This document shows, one piece after another, positions 33,296-45,640 of a DNA stretch of 64,000 nt (its first letter is position 1; the number at the start of each line of letters is the position of its first letter). The notes beneath the pieces are model-generated. The model searched no databases, was not told the origin of the DNA, and saw only the letters and a program-made list of their open reading frames with translations. Source of the stretch: Hanleya hanleyi (taxonomy: Eukaryota; Mollusca; Polyplacophora; Lepidopleurida; Hanleyidae); contig JAVTVY010019644.1 of the NCBI GenBank assembly GCA_036873755.1, forward strand, positions 1 through 64,000, given 5' to 3'. Position numbers and translations under genes: made by a program.

Positions 33296-33940
33296 TTCAC
33301 ACCGGGACACTTCCTATCATGTTTGCCTTGACGAGACTAAGAAAACAAATCCAAACAACCATACCGCAAATGTCTAGAAGTAGGTTTCCCAGTGGGGCAA
33401 ACATTGGTCCTATACCCCTAGTATGGGACTATATGGGTCTCCCTGAACTTTTTCCAAAAATTTCAACGATTCGCTCCGCGACACTTCCTATCATGTTTGT
33501 CTTGACGAGACTAAGAAAACGAGACCCCACAACCTATACCGCAAATGTCGAGAAGTAGGTTTCCCAGGATGATCCTATACCCCCATACCCCATATAGGCA
33601 TTTTCCCGTAATTTAGGATAAAGTCCGTGTTCCGTATTTTTTCAGGAAAAATTTGACATACAACCACCCTGGAACTAGGGGGAGATAACTCTATTGATAG
33701 GCAAGCCCCGTTAAGCCCGGGGACCAATATTAGCCCTTTTGGCTAGGGTTGATAGGTATTTTATTTTCCCCTATTTTAGGAGTAAAGTCCGTGTTCCGCT
33801 TTTTTTCTGGAGAAAGTTTTACATGCACTGGATGCCCCTTCACATAGGCTTCACATTGATACCTCATACAACTCCATCGGCCCATTAGGGGCTCCCCTAG
33901 ATCCCAAAACGTCTATTTCCATACCCTTTTCCCACAATTC
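33290..33940. repeat. Right arm R2, inverted counterpart of 24.3-24.9 kb
   Basis: 33430-33640 mirrors 24590-24760 and 33830-33935 mirrors 24325-24430, in the same inside-to-outside order. The tag cacttcctatcatgtttg.cttgacgagactaag also occurs twice within it (33306, 33482). Confidence 0.8.
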
Positions 33941-33941
33941 C

Positions 33942-34140
33942 ATGGCGTTCACCTTCGGGTCTTTCCGGTCAACGTATTCGCCATTTTTCCACAATGGCGT
34001 TCACCTTGGGGTCTTTCCGGTCAACGTATCCGCCATTTTCCCACAATGGCGGTACCCTTGGGGTCTTTCTGGTCAACGTATCCGCCATTTTCCCACAATG
34101 GCGGTCACCTTCGGGTTTTTCCGGTCAACTCCGGTACTGT
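33942..34140 (+). repeat. 52-bp tandem repeat, four units
   Basis: Units of gtctttccggtcaacgtatc plus cgccattttcccacaatggcg, the latter with an imperfect inverted core. Open frames through it are artefacts of the repeat. Confidence 0.85.
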
Positions 34141-35428
34141 CACCTCCATTGTCCACCGCCATTACATCTTCACGGACAGCCTCTTCGGTATTCCCCACAC
34201 ACCGCCATTACATCTCTCCGTACGCCATTTTGGGGAAAAACCCCAGTACATGACAGACACAGACAAGTCTAGACATGTCCAAAGGTCACGCCCCATTCAC
34301 CCAAACCGGAAGTGACGTCATTTTTACATCCGGGTGAAATGAGGTCGGATCCATGTTTTGTCTACTACTCCTATGTCAGGAGGAAAAACAAGCCTTTCGA
34401 GCAGACTTTCCGGTTTGTTTGTTGCTGGGTTTTTTTCATTCGTCCTATTCTCTCTGGAAAATTACACAATGAATTAGGAATAATTATCCGATGTGAAATA
34501 AAGTAATTGTGGGCACTTTATGAGTAAACAGGCAAAATGTTTGAAGGAAACAGAGAACCGTAACTTTTCGGTAACTACCTCAAGGCCGCCAGTTAGAAAT
34601 TGCCAATGGTCCTCTGCTCGCTTGGATATGCGAATTGGCTAAGAATGGCCCCAACATGCAGTAAAATCACACATTGACAGCTCCAGGTTGACAAATTTGG
34701 TAGAAGTGGGCTTTAATGCTATAGGTGTATTTCCATACTCTGTAACTATGATATTATGGTGGCTGATAGCTGCCATCGCATTCGCGCCCTCGCGACCTGT
34801 AAATTTGCAAAAATTGTAGGGGCGCGAGTGGCTCAATACTGCCATGATCGCGCGTTCGCGGGGTCGCGATTGCGAGAATGCGCGAACACGCGAACGGCGA
34901 CTGGTGCTCGTTCGCGCGCGAATGGTACCGTTAGCGTGTCGCGCGATCGCGCCCTTAAAAAGGGCGAGATCGCGCGACACGCGAACGAGCGCCATTCGCG
35001 CGCGAACGAGCACCATTCGCGCGTTCGCGTGTCGCGCGATCGCGCCCTCTTTGAAGGCGCGATTGCGCGAACACGAGAAGACGCGAATGGTGCTCGTTCG
35101 CGCGCGAATGGTGCTCGTTCGCGTGTTCGCGCTATCTCGCAATCGCGACCCCGCGAATGCGCGAACGGTACCGTTCGCGCGTTCGCGTGTCGCGCGATCG
35201 CGGGGTCGAGATTGCGAGATAGCGCGAACACGCGAACGGGCACCATTCGCGCGTTCGCGCCTTCCGGTTCAGTGTTTGCGCATGTGCGGAAATTATGCCC
35301 AGGGACCATCTCAAGCAGACTATGTGTATTGAATCTTGGAACTACAAAATTAGATTATTGTGTTACGTTAACGTTATTAGCCTATATTTCAGCTCACAAT
35401 AATCAAATATGTGCGCGACAGATGCTAG

Positions 35429-37155
35429 GTCCGTGTAACCTTGCACAATTCAATTTTCGTTTTTCGTTTTTGGTTTCTCAAAATCAAAAATTGAAATTTG
35501 ACCGTCAATTTTCAATTTTTGATTCTGGGATTGCAAAAACAAAAAACGAAAATTCATATTTGACAGTCAATTTTCAATCGACTTGTCCGTTTTTCGTTTT
35601 TTGATTTTAACTTTGACGTATCAATGTGAAGTTCGCACGTGGACGGGTTATGATGTCACTTCCGGTACGCCGAGTAGAATAGAAAACGCAAATCGTGTCG
35701 TATAAGAGGTGTGGATCGTGAGAGGCATGTGGCCCACCAGGCCATCCTCGGAAGCCAGTGTATTGATCGATTTGTTAGGGTATCTATACATTGCCTTGGT
35801 TAGTTGCCAACGGTAGTTCTGTATAAAAAAAATCAAGGGGTATTCTCTAAATCAAACCAATTATTGAACAGTCTCAGCTAGCTCATTACGACAGTCCACT
35901 AACTGCACTTTGATGTCAGGCTGAAATCGACATAGTGAGTCAAAGCAAAAACCGTCGGCTTGGGATACCGACATGCTAATTCAAAATAACCTCTGGGGAT
36001 GAAATGTTCGAGATTGAAGCAACGACCCAAGAACTCTCTCGAATCACCAAAAATGTCCAGGTAAACCCTGTGCGAGGATTCACGATTTACCTGGACTTGT
36101 GAAGATGCACCAGACAGGTCTGGATAGGTAGCATCCCGCTGTTCTCATTGGCTATTGACATTGAGGCCTGAGCCAATCAGGACGCAGTCTTAGATTTTCT
36201 CATTTCTAAAAATAGATGTTTAGAGAGCTACAAAAGCGAACAGCATTCATGCACACAACCGCTATTTGTTATTGATTTGAAATATAGTATTTATACAGAT
36301 ACCAACAAAGATGTAATATCAATAAGAGTAAGCATCGCGGTGATGGGCCGCGAAATCCGCATAGGGCAAGAAACCACCATTTCAAACAAGCACACAATCG
36401 CCACGTTTGATGCCAGACGTCTGAATGCTTCAGGTCCAATCTCCATTCTCTATTTTTGGGACCTGGATCGTTGGAGCGTTCAGATGCCCGTCAACGTTCA
36501 GCGTCAAAAACGTTTCAACGCTTTAAGTGCGGGTGTCAAACGCTTCAATGCATCGACGCGGGAAGTTCCTTTGGGGGTTATGATTAGGGTACCCACGTAT
36601 TTATTATACCACCCTACTTTAATGAAACTACCGTGTGTATCACCTCGGTTGTTCTCAATATAATGCATCACACCTGCTGCACGAACGCCTACTCGCTTCT
36701 GCACATGCGCAGTTGGCCCATTATAATCTAGGTCGAATGCCTGGCTCCAGAGATCTATAGTGTAATGAACCTCTCAAATCTTTCCCCCTACTGGTTTTCC
36801 ATATTATGCTCCACACTTGCTTAAACAATCCGATTTGCGCTTTCCATACTACTCCGCGGACCGAAAGTGACATCATAAGCCTTGCGCGTGTGCAGTTAAC
36901 ATTGACGCGTCAAAGTTAAAATAAAAAGAACGAAAAACGGACAAGTCAAGGCAATTTTCAATATTTGATTTTCGTTTTTGCGCGAGATAAAACGAAAAAG
37001 GAAATTCGAAAATTGAAAGTCAAATTTCAATTTCTGATTTTGAGAAACCGAAAACGAAAAACGAAAATTGAAAATTGACGGTCAAATTTCAATTTTTGAA
37101 TTTGAGAAACCAAAAGCAAAAAAACGGAAATTGAATTGTGCAAGGTTTCGATGAC
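35429..37155. mobile_element. Inner inverted-repeat unit with TTCAATTTTC-type ends (in copy 1)
   Basis: Starts ggtccgtgtaaccttgcacaa, followed by about 190 bp of repeated caattttcaatttttg and cgtttttcg words and ttttaactttgacg; the other end is the reverse complement. Interior 35640-36860 includes a promoter-like block. It is present again in copy 2 (39139-40841), so the composite existed before both insertions. Confidence 0.8.
36140..36245 (+). promoter_or_regulatory. Promoter-like block inside the inner element
   Basis: tcattggct and agccaatcag (CCAAT boxes in both directions) followed about 40 bp later by tctaaaaatag (TATA-like). The same block is conserved in copy 2 (about 40050-40160). 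The following 128-codon frame (36277-36663) is not kept in copy 2, so no product is assigned. Confidence 0.4.
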
Positions 37156-38037
37156 CGAAATACGGCGGACTACGTCGCCGGCAATGCGGATTTTGATTTT
37201 CTTAGAGAAATAAAGTCAAACAATGTGTATAAAACTGCAATTTCATATATATGATAGGCCTACATACAGTAAGCAAAACTACACGTCTGATTATTGATCA
37301 GAATATAGGCTATCAATCTAATCCCAATGTAATATTAAAAACAAACAATTTCAATTGTTCTGTTTTGAGATGGTCCCTGAACATGCGCAAACACTTTTTG
37401 AACAGGAAGGCGCGAACGCGCGAATGGTACCGTTCGCGTGTCGCGCGATCGCGCCCTTCAAGAGGGCGCGATTGCGCGAACACGCGAACACGCGAACGGT
37501 ACCGTTCGCGCGCGACTGGTGCTCGTTCGCGTGTTCGCGTGATCTCGCAATCGCGACCCCGCGAACGCGCGAACGGTACCGTTCGCGTGTTCGCGTGTCG
37601 CGCGATCGCGCCCTTCAAGAGGGCGCGATTGCGAGAACACGCGAACACGCGAACGAGCACCAGTCGCGCGCGAACGGAGGGCGCGATCGCGCGACACGCG
37701 CCCTCTTGAAAGGCGCGATCGCGCGACACACGAACACGCGAACGGTACCGTTCGCGCGTTCGCGCGTTCGCGGGGTCGCGATTGCGAGATCACGCGAACA
37801 CGCGAACGAGCACCAGTCGCGCGCGAACGGTGCTCGTTCGCGAGTTCGCGCATTCTCGCAATCGCGACCCCGCGAACGCGCGAACATGGCAGTATTGAGC
37901 CACTCGCGCCCCTACAATTTTTGCAAATTTACAGGTCTCGAGGGCGCGAATGCGATGGCAGCTATCAGCCACCATATGATATAGCAAAGAAAGACAGAAT
38001 CAGTTTCAGAATTTATTAAGCTGTCTGACCTAATTCT

Positions 38038-41000
38038 TATGGTGGCTGATAGCTGCCATCGCATTCGCGCCCTCGCGACCTGTAAATTTGCAAAAATTGT
38101 AGGGGCGCGAGTGGCTCAATACTGCCATGTTCGCGCGTTCGCGGGGTCGCGATTGCGAGAATGCGCGAACACGCGAACGAGCACCGTTCGCGCGCGACTG
38201 GTGCTCGTTCGCGTGTTCGCGTGATCTCGCAATCGCGGCCCCGCGAACGCGCGAACGGTACCGTTCGCGTGTTCGCGTGTCGCGCGATCGCGCCCTTCAA
38301 GAGGGCGCGATTGCGCGAACACGCGAACACGCGAACGGTACCGTTCGCGCGCGACTGGTGCTCGTTCGCGTGTTCGCGTGTTCTCGCAATCGCGCCCTCT
38401 TGAAGGGCGCGATCGCGCGACACGCGAACACGCGAACGATACCGTTCGCGCGTTCGCGGGGTCGCGATTGCGAGATCACGCGAACGCGCGAACGAGCACC
38501 AGTCGCGCGCGAACGGTACAGTTCGCGTGTTCGCGTGTTCGCGCAATCGCGCCCTCTTGAAGGGCGCGATCGCGCGACACGCGAACGGTACCATTCGCGC
38601 GTTCGCGCCTTCCTGTTCAAAAAGTGTTTGCGCATGTTCAGGGACCATCTCAAAACAGAACAATTGAAATTGTTTGTTTTTAATATTACATTGGGATTAG
38701 ATTGATAGCCTATATTCTGATCAATAATCAGACGTGTAGTTTTGCTTACTGTATGTAGGCCTATCATATATATGAAATTGTAGTTTTATACACATTGTTT
38801 GACTTTATTCCACAAGGTCAACTTTTCAGAGTGAAAAAAACAAAACAAAAAAAATCCGCTGTAAAAATATTCTGTGATCAGCTCTGCACCTGATAAGCTT
38901 TGTTAAGGCGATAATAACTAAACTGTAATGAAATATAGCTATGAACAATTAAGAACTTCTACCTCTTTCACCCTGTCGATGTGTCGGAGAATAATCCTGT
39001 ATGGTTTCAAGATAACACCGTGAAATAAAATGTTCATAAAATGAATGAGTTCATTATAAGGAAGACTAAACGGGACAATACAGCAAGTTTGAAGGTTACA
39101 TTTTAGTACAACTCTCACTAGTAAAGAAGGGGACAGAGGGTCCGTGTAACCTTGCACAATTCAATTTTCATTTTTTTGTTCTTGGTTTCTCAAAATCAAA
39201 AATTGAAATTTGACCGTCAATTTTCAATTTTTGTTTTTCGTTTTCGGTTTCTCAAAATCAGAAATTGAAATTTGACATTCAATTTTCAGTTTTCGTTTTT
39301 CGTTTTACTTCGCGCAAAAATGAAAATCAAATATTGAAAATTGCTTCGACTCGTCCGTTTTTCGTTTTTTGATTTTAACTTTGACGCGTCAGTGTTAAGT
39401 GCGCACGCGCAAGGCTTATGATGTCACTTTAGATCTGCGGAGTAGGATAGAAAGCGCAAATCGGATTGTTTAGGCAGGTGTGGAGCATAATTTGGAAAAC
39501 CAGCAGGGGAACAGATATGGGAGTTTCACTACACTATAGATCCCTGGAGCCAGACATTCGAGATAGATTATAATGGGCCAACTGCGCATGTGCAGAAGCG
39601 AGTAGGCATTCGTGCAGCAGGTGTGAAATATTATATGGAGAACAACGGGGTTGATACACATGAGAGTTTCATTGAAGTAGGGTAGAATAATAAATACTTG
39701 GGTACCCTAATCATAACCCTCAAAGGAACTTCCCGCAATTAAAGCGTTGGAGCGTTTTTGATGCTGAACGTAGACAGACATCTGAACGCTCCGACGACCC
39801 AGGTCATAAAAATAGAGAATGAAGATTGAACCGGAAGCGTTGAAGCATTCAGACTTCTGGCATCAAAGGTGGCGATTGTGTGCTTGTTTGAAATGGTGAT
39901 TTACGGGACGCTCGCCATATACGGATTTCGCGGCCCATCACCGCGATTCTTACTCTTATTGGTATTTGTTGGTATAAATCTTTGTTGGTATCATTATAAA
40001 TACTATATTTCAAATCAGTAACAAATAGCGGTTGTGTGCATGAATGCTGTTCGCTTTTGTAGCGCTCTAAACATCTATTTTTAGAAATGAGAATATCTAA
40101 GACTGCGTCCTGATTGGCTCATACCTCAATGCCAATAACCAATGAGAACAGCGGGATGCCACCTATCCAGACCTGTCTGGTGCATCTTCACAAGTCCAGG
40201 TAAATCGTGAATCCTCGCGCATGGTTTACCTGGACATTTTTGGTGATTCGAGTGAGTTCTTGAGTCCTTGCCTCAATCTCGAACATTTCATCCCCGAAGG
40301 TTATTTTAAATTAGAGGATACCCCTTGATCTTTTTTTATCCAGAACTACCGTGGGCAACGAGCCAAGGCAATGTATAGATACCCTAACAAATCGATCAAC
40401 TGGCTCCCGAGGATGGCCTGGTGGGCCACATGCCTCTCACGCTCCACACCTCTTATACGACACGATTTGCGTTTTCTATTCTACTCGTCGTACCGGAACT
40501 GACATCATAACTCATTCACGTGCGAACTTAACAGCGATACGTCGAAGTTAAAATCAAAAAACGAAACACGGACAAGTCGAGGCAATTTTCAATATTTGAT
40601 TTTCATTTTTGCCTGAAGCAAAACAAAAAACGAAAATTGAAAATTGACCGTCAAATATCAATTTTCGTTTTTTGTTTTTGTAATCCCAAAATCAAAAATT
40701 GAAAATTGACGTTCAAATTTCAATTTTTGATTTTGAGATCACAAAAACAAAAAACGAAAATTGAAAATTGACGGTCAAATTTCAATTTTTGATTTTGAGA
40801 AACCAAAAACGAAAATTGAATTGTGCAAGGTCACACGGACCACAGAGAACCAGACAATCTGAAAAGCATACGAGAGAGGGTGGCTCCTCCTGTGGCCAGT
40901 GACGTGTAGTCGCTCATTGTGACAGTGGATCTTTCAATGAACTTACAATATCGCGCGTAACACAATAATCTAATTTTGTAGTTCCAAGATTCAATACACA

Positions 41001-41582
41001 TAGCCTGCTTGAGATGGTCCCTGGGCATAATTTCCGCACATGCGCAAACACTGAACCGGAAGGCGCGAACGCGCGAATGGTGCTCGTTCGCGTGTTCGCG
41101 CGATCTCGCAATCTCGACCCCGCGATCGCGCGACACGCGAACGCGCGAACGGCACCGTTCGCGCATTCGCGGGGTCGCGATTGCGAGATAGCGCGAACAC
41201 GCGAACGAGCACCATTCGCGCGCGAACGAGCACCATTCGCGTCTTCTCGTGTTCGCGCAATCGCGCCTTCAAAGAGGGCGCGATCGCGCGACACGCGAAC
41301 GCGCGAATGGTGCTCGTTCGCGCGCGAATGGCGCTCGTTCGCGTGTCGCGCGATCTCGCCCTTTTTAAGGGCGCGATCGCGCGACACGCTAACGGTACCA
41401 TTCGCGCGCGAACGAGCACCAGTCGCGCGCGAACGGTGCTCGTTCGCGTGTTCGCGCATTCTCGCAATCGCGACCCCGCGAACGCGCGAACATGGCAGTA
41501 TTGAGCCACTCGCGCCCCTATAATTTTTGCAAATTTACAGGTCGCGAGGGCGCGAATGCGATGGCAGCTATCAGCCACCATA
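38038..41582. mobile_element. Long-terminal-inverted-repeat element, copy 2, inverted relative to copy 1
   Basis: Same ends and content as copy 1 but opposite orientation. The target duplication is aattct (38032-38037 and 41583-41588), and the unoccupied site is in unit A near 6825. The two copies are separated by 61 bp of original sequence (37977-38037), so together they form an almost 7-kb palindrome. Confidence 0.88.
39139..40841. mobile_element. Inner inverted-repeat unit (in copy 2)
   Basis: Same structure as 35429-37155 in reverse orientation, with the better preserved right end cacacggacc. Indels differ between the copies. Confidence 0.8.
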
Positions 41583-41778
41583 AATTCTTGGGGTAGTAAC
41601 AAAACTAAATAAAAACATTTCGTTTTAATTAGCTATTATTCCCCCAGCTACCAGATTCTATTTTGATACGGTTGAGCAGATTTATTATATATTTTATATA
41701 AAATTTTATATAAAAGGATATTAATTATGTAGCTGGAACCTCGTGACGTGCATTTTAATCTAACACTGAGGTGCCTGC

Positions 41779-41785
41779 ATAAAAT
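41779..41785 (+). promoter_or_regulatory. Candidate TATA-like box of gene B
   Basis: ataaaat at the position matching 7011 of gene A, 72 bp before the ATG. Confidence 0.25.
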
Positions 41786-41856
41786 GAGCTTTGTTGATGT
41801 TGTAAACGTCAATTTACGTATGTGTTAGTGGACGAGCAGGCCCAGAAGAAGAGAGA

Positions 41857-41911
41857 ATGGATGTTCTCTATTTCGTTCACTTGGCCGGTTTCTTGTTGCT
41901 GGCACGGTTTG
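41857..41911 (+). CDS. Gene B exon 1 (signal peptide)
   Basis: 55 nt, in frame with the same GTATGT donor. The hydrophobic core LAGFLLLA is intact. Confidence 0.85.
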
Positions 41912-43403
41912 GTATGTTGCATTAATATCACGGACGTAGCCAGGCTTTTTGAGGGGGTTGTTTTTAGAATTTTCGAATTTCTAGGCTTCATTCAACGCTA
42001 TTCGGTTGAGCAATCTGAATATCACCGAAGATTTGCGGATTAAAAGACTAGGCTTGATTAGTCTCTTGCACTGGCACTTATTGCGCGTGTGAACGAGCGC
42101 TCACCTATTGTAAGGTTTTCCACTCCGAGAGTGTGAGCGCTACCAGGCTGACTACGGCAGCCCCAATATGTACAATACGATATCCAACGACTATCCACGC
42201 TCTAGACATAGAATAACCAACCAGAGCGCTTCTATTGGAGGGCGCAATAATTCGATTTTAGCCAAATCAGTGCGCCTGTAAGATCGCCCGTTAGCGTTTA
42301 CAGTCTTCTAAGAGGAGACTATAACGTTTTGAGCGCTGAATATCGTATGGTTTGTATGTGCTCTCCGAATATGTTCAATATATATCCAGTCTGGATTGAA
42401 TCCGTTTCATTGTTTGACATATGTGGTCACCCAAATGTGGTACACTGGGAGACACAGTGTCTACATATGAGGTACATAGGGCTTATCTTACTAAGTGAGT
42501 GAGCCACATACGACATGGTAGATGTAAACATAGGTATAATATCGGCCCCTTCTGATTTGTGAATTCTTCATTAAAATGGATAATTTGGTAACCATGTAAC
42601 TAAAACTTGATATATTTAAACAGTGGATTGTGGGTGGTATCTGGCGAAAATTCCAATTTTCGGAGTATATTAATTTATCGCATTTCGCTCAAAATCTTGG
42701 ATAACAAAAAACACATAATAATCCTTACTTTCTATATTATTTATATTATTATATTTATCACTATGCAAAGAAGTTGACGGTTGTAGTTACTCTACGCGTA
42801 GGGTGCGTAGAGGACATTTTTGAAAAAGGTATCTTTACTTCTTCGTCTGGAATGTGCAAAACTAGGTGCGAAATTGTACCTGAAGATGTATATATGAAGA
42901 CAATTTCCGTTCCAGAGCGGGGAAAAAACGTTTCAATTGTTGATATTGTTGAAACTGCGCTTTCATGACAATTATTTCAAGTGTTCGTGAAATGTTTTCG
43001 CAGAACAAATTTGAAGTTATATTTGTTCATGTTACACTCTTTCAACGGTGACAACGTTTGGATCCTCGCCTACGTATCTCGCCCCCACCAGCACTAACGC
43101 CCAACCCCACCGCTATTCCCCATGAAAAGTGTACTTCACAAAACAGTTCACATCTACCTCAGAGGGTCTTACACGCCACGTGAAGAGTCCCTCTGTCTCT
43201 GTCTCCCAAAACCAAAACTTGAATTCGACTCCTTCCCCCACCGCCCTCCACTTATTACGCCCATACATTCAGAACACCAAAGCTATATGTTTAAAACAAT
43301 CGTTATTAGAGCGTAGAGGAACACTCCGATACCATCATGTGAACAATACTGTCACTATAATGCAAATTGCTTAGGTTCAATGAACTCTTGTTCTAGCTTT
43401 CAG

Positions 43404-43599
43404 AACGAAATGTTAGAGCGTTTGTCGAAGATGACCTCTCTGGACTAATTGTTGCTGGCAAAGGAGCCCGGAATGGAGCCCATCCCTGGCAGTTATCTCT
43501 GCAGAGGAAGTTTGGAACCAGATGGCGCCACACGTGCGGCGCTGCTCTCATAGGCAAACGTTATGCCCTTACAGCTCTTCATTGCGTCGTTGGCCGGAA
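43404..43599 (+). CDS. Gene B exon 2 (catalytic His)
   Basis: 196 nt with CTTTCAG acceptor and AAGTAAGT donor; keeps IVAG, HPWQLSLQ and LTALHC. Confidence 0.9.
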
Positions 43600-44219
43600 G
43601 TAAGTACATATGTAGATGTCCCGTTCAGCAGAAAAAAACGCTATAATTCAACCTCTCCACAGCGCATGCTCCGTTTCACGGGTTCACTCCAGTTAACCCT
43701 TTACCTTAGTTTTGCGGAAGATGACCTTTACAATATGGCTATAAGATATAAGGTAAGAAATACCAAACATACACGGTTCAGTCTGAGTCCGACTCGGTTT
43801 GAAACACCCTCTGTTTTGCACAAGACTGAGAAATAATCTTTAAATCATTCTTTTTAACGCCAGGTCAACAGAGATATAATATAGAATTTGAAAGTAATCG
43901 GAAAATTAGACAATCTTCGCTTTTCTGTATATGATGCAATTTCCGACGGTATGCCGCTCGGGCGGGAATCCTGTCCGAAAATCTAACTGGTGGCTGGGAT
44001 ATTACCATGAACCATTGAGGTGGATGAATATATAGTTTGGTCAAAAAAAAAAGGTCCACCATGTCCTGTTTGCATTTGTATCGCTGGAAAAAGTGAAGAA
44101 CATATCTGACCTCTCTTCGTACATGCCAATAACTTCTTCAAGTTTATTGATAGGTATTTTAGGATTGTCGCGGTGTTGGAAAAAATGGAGAAGATTGATT
44201 CAGAAGTATTAACTGTATG

Positions 44220-44520
44220 CTCTCAAGCGAGGGTACCAACTCTATCATATAACATGACTTAGCGATAGAGCGATATTTTTCGAATCGCCAAAATAGTTAC
44301 CTTCTGGTAAAGGATGAGGTACGTTTTGACGAGGATTCGAACAAACTCTTTTAAATTTAATATTTTAGTTTTGGCACTTTAACCACATCTCACATTGGTG
44401 AAATCTTCGCTAAAACGTACGGCGGCGTTCCATATGCTCGCCAAGGAGCAATGAACATCAAAATTAGACTGAATAAAATACTTGATACTTTCAAAGAAAA
44501 TTACTGATGCTATTATCGGT
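44220..44520. other. 300-bp block in intron 2 specific to B
   Basis: Absent from unit A between gtatgc and aattctagtgaatttg (11754-11765). No inverted ends were noticed; identity unknown. Confidence 0.5.
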
Positions 44521-44883
44521 AATAGAACAGTCTAGCGAATTTGACATACTCCCGCAAGACCATTTAACACCAAAACTCGATGTGCGCTCCTTTCGTATGA
44601 ATCATGTTGAATATGCAGAGCATAGCAAATCGCTGGTTATATTTCCTTGTTTGAAAGTGGGCGTCCTCGCCGGAGCAGACCCGGTTGTAGAGACACTGTC
44701 TGGGATGGAGACTAGTAGCATAAAGCTAGATGGATTAATGGGTTCCCTGTGTAGCGTTTTCTTTTATCTTCACTAATCTGACGAAGTAGCTCGAATTGAG
44801 GGTAGGATGTGAGTGCTTGATAAAGATGATTCACTATGAGTCCAATCGATGGAACGGTGTCAGAAGCACATACTGCTACATGT

Positions 44884-45640
44884 ACATAGAGGATATCACC
44901 TGTTTCTTGACGAATACCATAAATATTTCATCGAGTGGGGTGAGAAAATGCTAATTTTCACTATGCCAATGAGAAAATGCCAATTTTCTCACCCCACTCG
45001 ATGAAATATTTATGGTATTCGTCAAGAAACAGGTGATTTTCTTTTTATTATATACTTCTGTTGTACTACTTTATCCTGATTTTTTTTAAACATTAAATTA
45101 ATTCAGATTTTGTTGGCTTTTTCGACTGAAGATACACTGAAACACTGGTTATTTTCACTGTGACGTCACTCGCGGACTACTTTGCTGTCAACAAATCGCA
45201 CGTGCTGCAAGCGCTTTCAGTCTGATATCCTGCACTTTAGTAAACGATGACATCCAGCAGATCCAGTCAAGTCGTGCATGTGTAGGTGCACGCGTACATG
45301 ACGAGTCGGTCTCATTATCGCCATTGCGGGTATTTCTTGTTCATTTTATGCCTATTTGTGTTTTATTTCCTGTCAAAAACTGGTCATCATAAGGCATAAT
45401 AACATACAAATCCTTCCCAAATATTTAGCTTGTTTATCTTAGGCGCATGAACCTTGTGGAGGTTCGGTCATTTGCCTCATCACTGTGACCACGGTGACAT
45501 ATATTTGTGCGCTGTGACGTCATTTGTCATATCATCACAGTGATGATATATTTCATATCATCACTCCGTGAAAATATCGCTTATATTCGATTGATAATTT
45601 TCCACTATCTCATCGCCAAGTATATAATAAATAGAGATAG
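44884..45640. mobile_element. B-specific insertion with a 144-bp near-perfect hairpin
   Basis: Absent from unit A (tgctacatagtt, 12119-12130). It begins with an inverted repeat of about 65 bp per arm (44894-45037) and later has tgtgacgtca words and a catcacagtgatg palindrome (about 45530-45550). No open frame; probably a non-autonomous element. Confidence 0.7.
44894..45037. repeat. Near-perfect long hairpin
   Basis: Left arm from atcacctgtttcttgacgaa, right arm ending ttcgtcaagaaacaggtgat, with arms of about 65 bp and a short loop around ttcactatgcc. Very few mismatches. Confidence 0.88.

Larger units (their letters stand above)
23400..34300. mobile_element. Polinton/adintovirus-like composite region
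   Basis: Six virion-type genes at 24.9-29.0 kb are bracketed by a left arm (about 23.55-24.89 kb) and inverted counterparts at 29.82-30.30 kb and 33.29-33.94 kb. No family-B DNA polymerase, retrovirus-like integrase or packaging ATPase was seen, so this is either a partial element or a capsid-only derivative with later insertions between 30.3 and 33.0 kb. The outer limits are approximate: the left begins where duplicon A homology ends, the right ends before duplicon B at 34371. Confidence 0.65.
34755..37976. mobile_element. Long-terminal-inverted-repeat element, copy 1
   Basis: The ends are TATGGTGGCTGATAGCTGCC and its complement. The arms (about 0.55 kb) are built of TTCGCG/GCGAAC words. 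The target duplication is tgatat (34749-34754 and 37977-37982), and unit A shows the unoccupied site near 6770. No transposase is visible, so it is a non-autonomous foldback-like element. Within it lies a second inverted-repeat unit (about 35429-37155). Confidence 0.88.

Noticed and set aside
33942..34315. Three overlapping frames (PPFSHNG and VFPVNVSA types)
   Set aside because: Products of a 52-bp tandem repeat.
34756..35604. Long Arg/Ala/Thr-rich open frames in the CG-rich arms (also 37250-38770 and 40830-41600, both strands)
   Set aside because: Open on both strands in several frames because the DNA consists of a few palindromic words without stop codons; low-complexity artefact.
36277..36663. 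128-codon open frame in the inner element
   Set aside because: The second element copy (39470-40010) has indels and stops in the same stretch, so the frame is not conserved.
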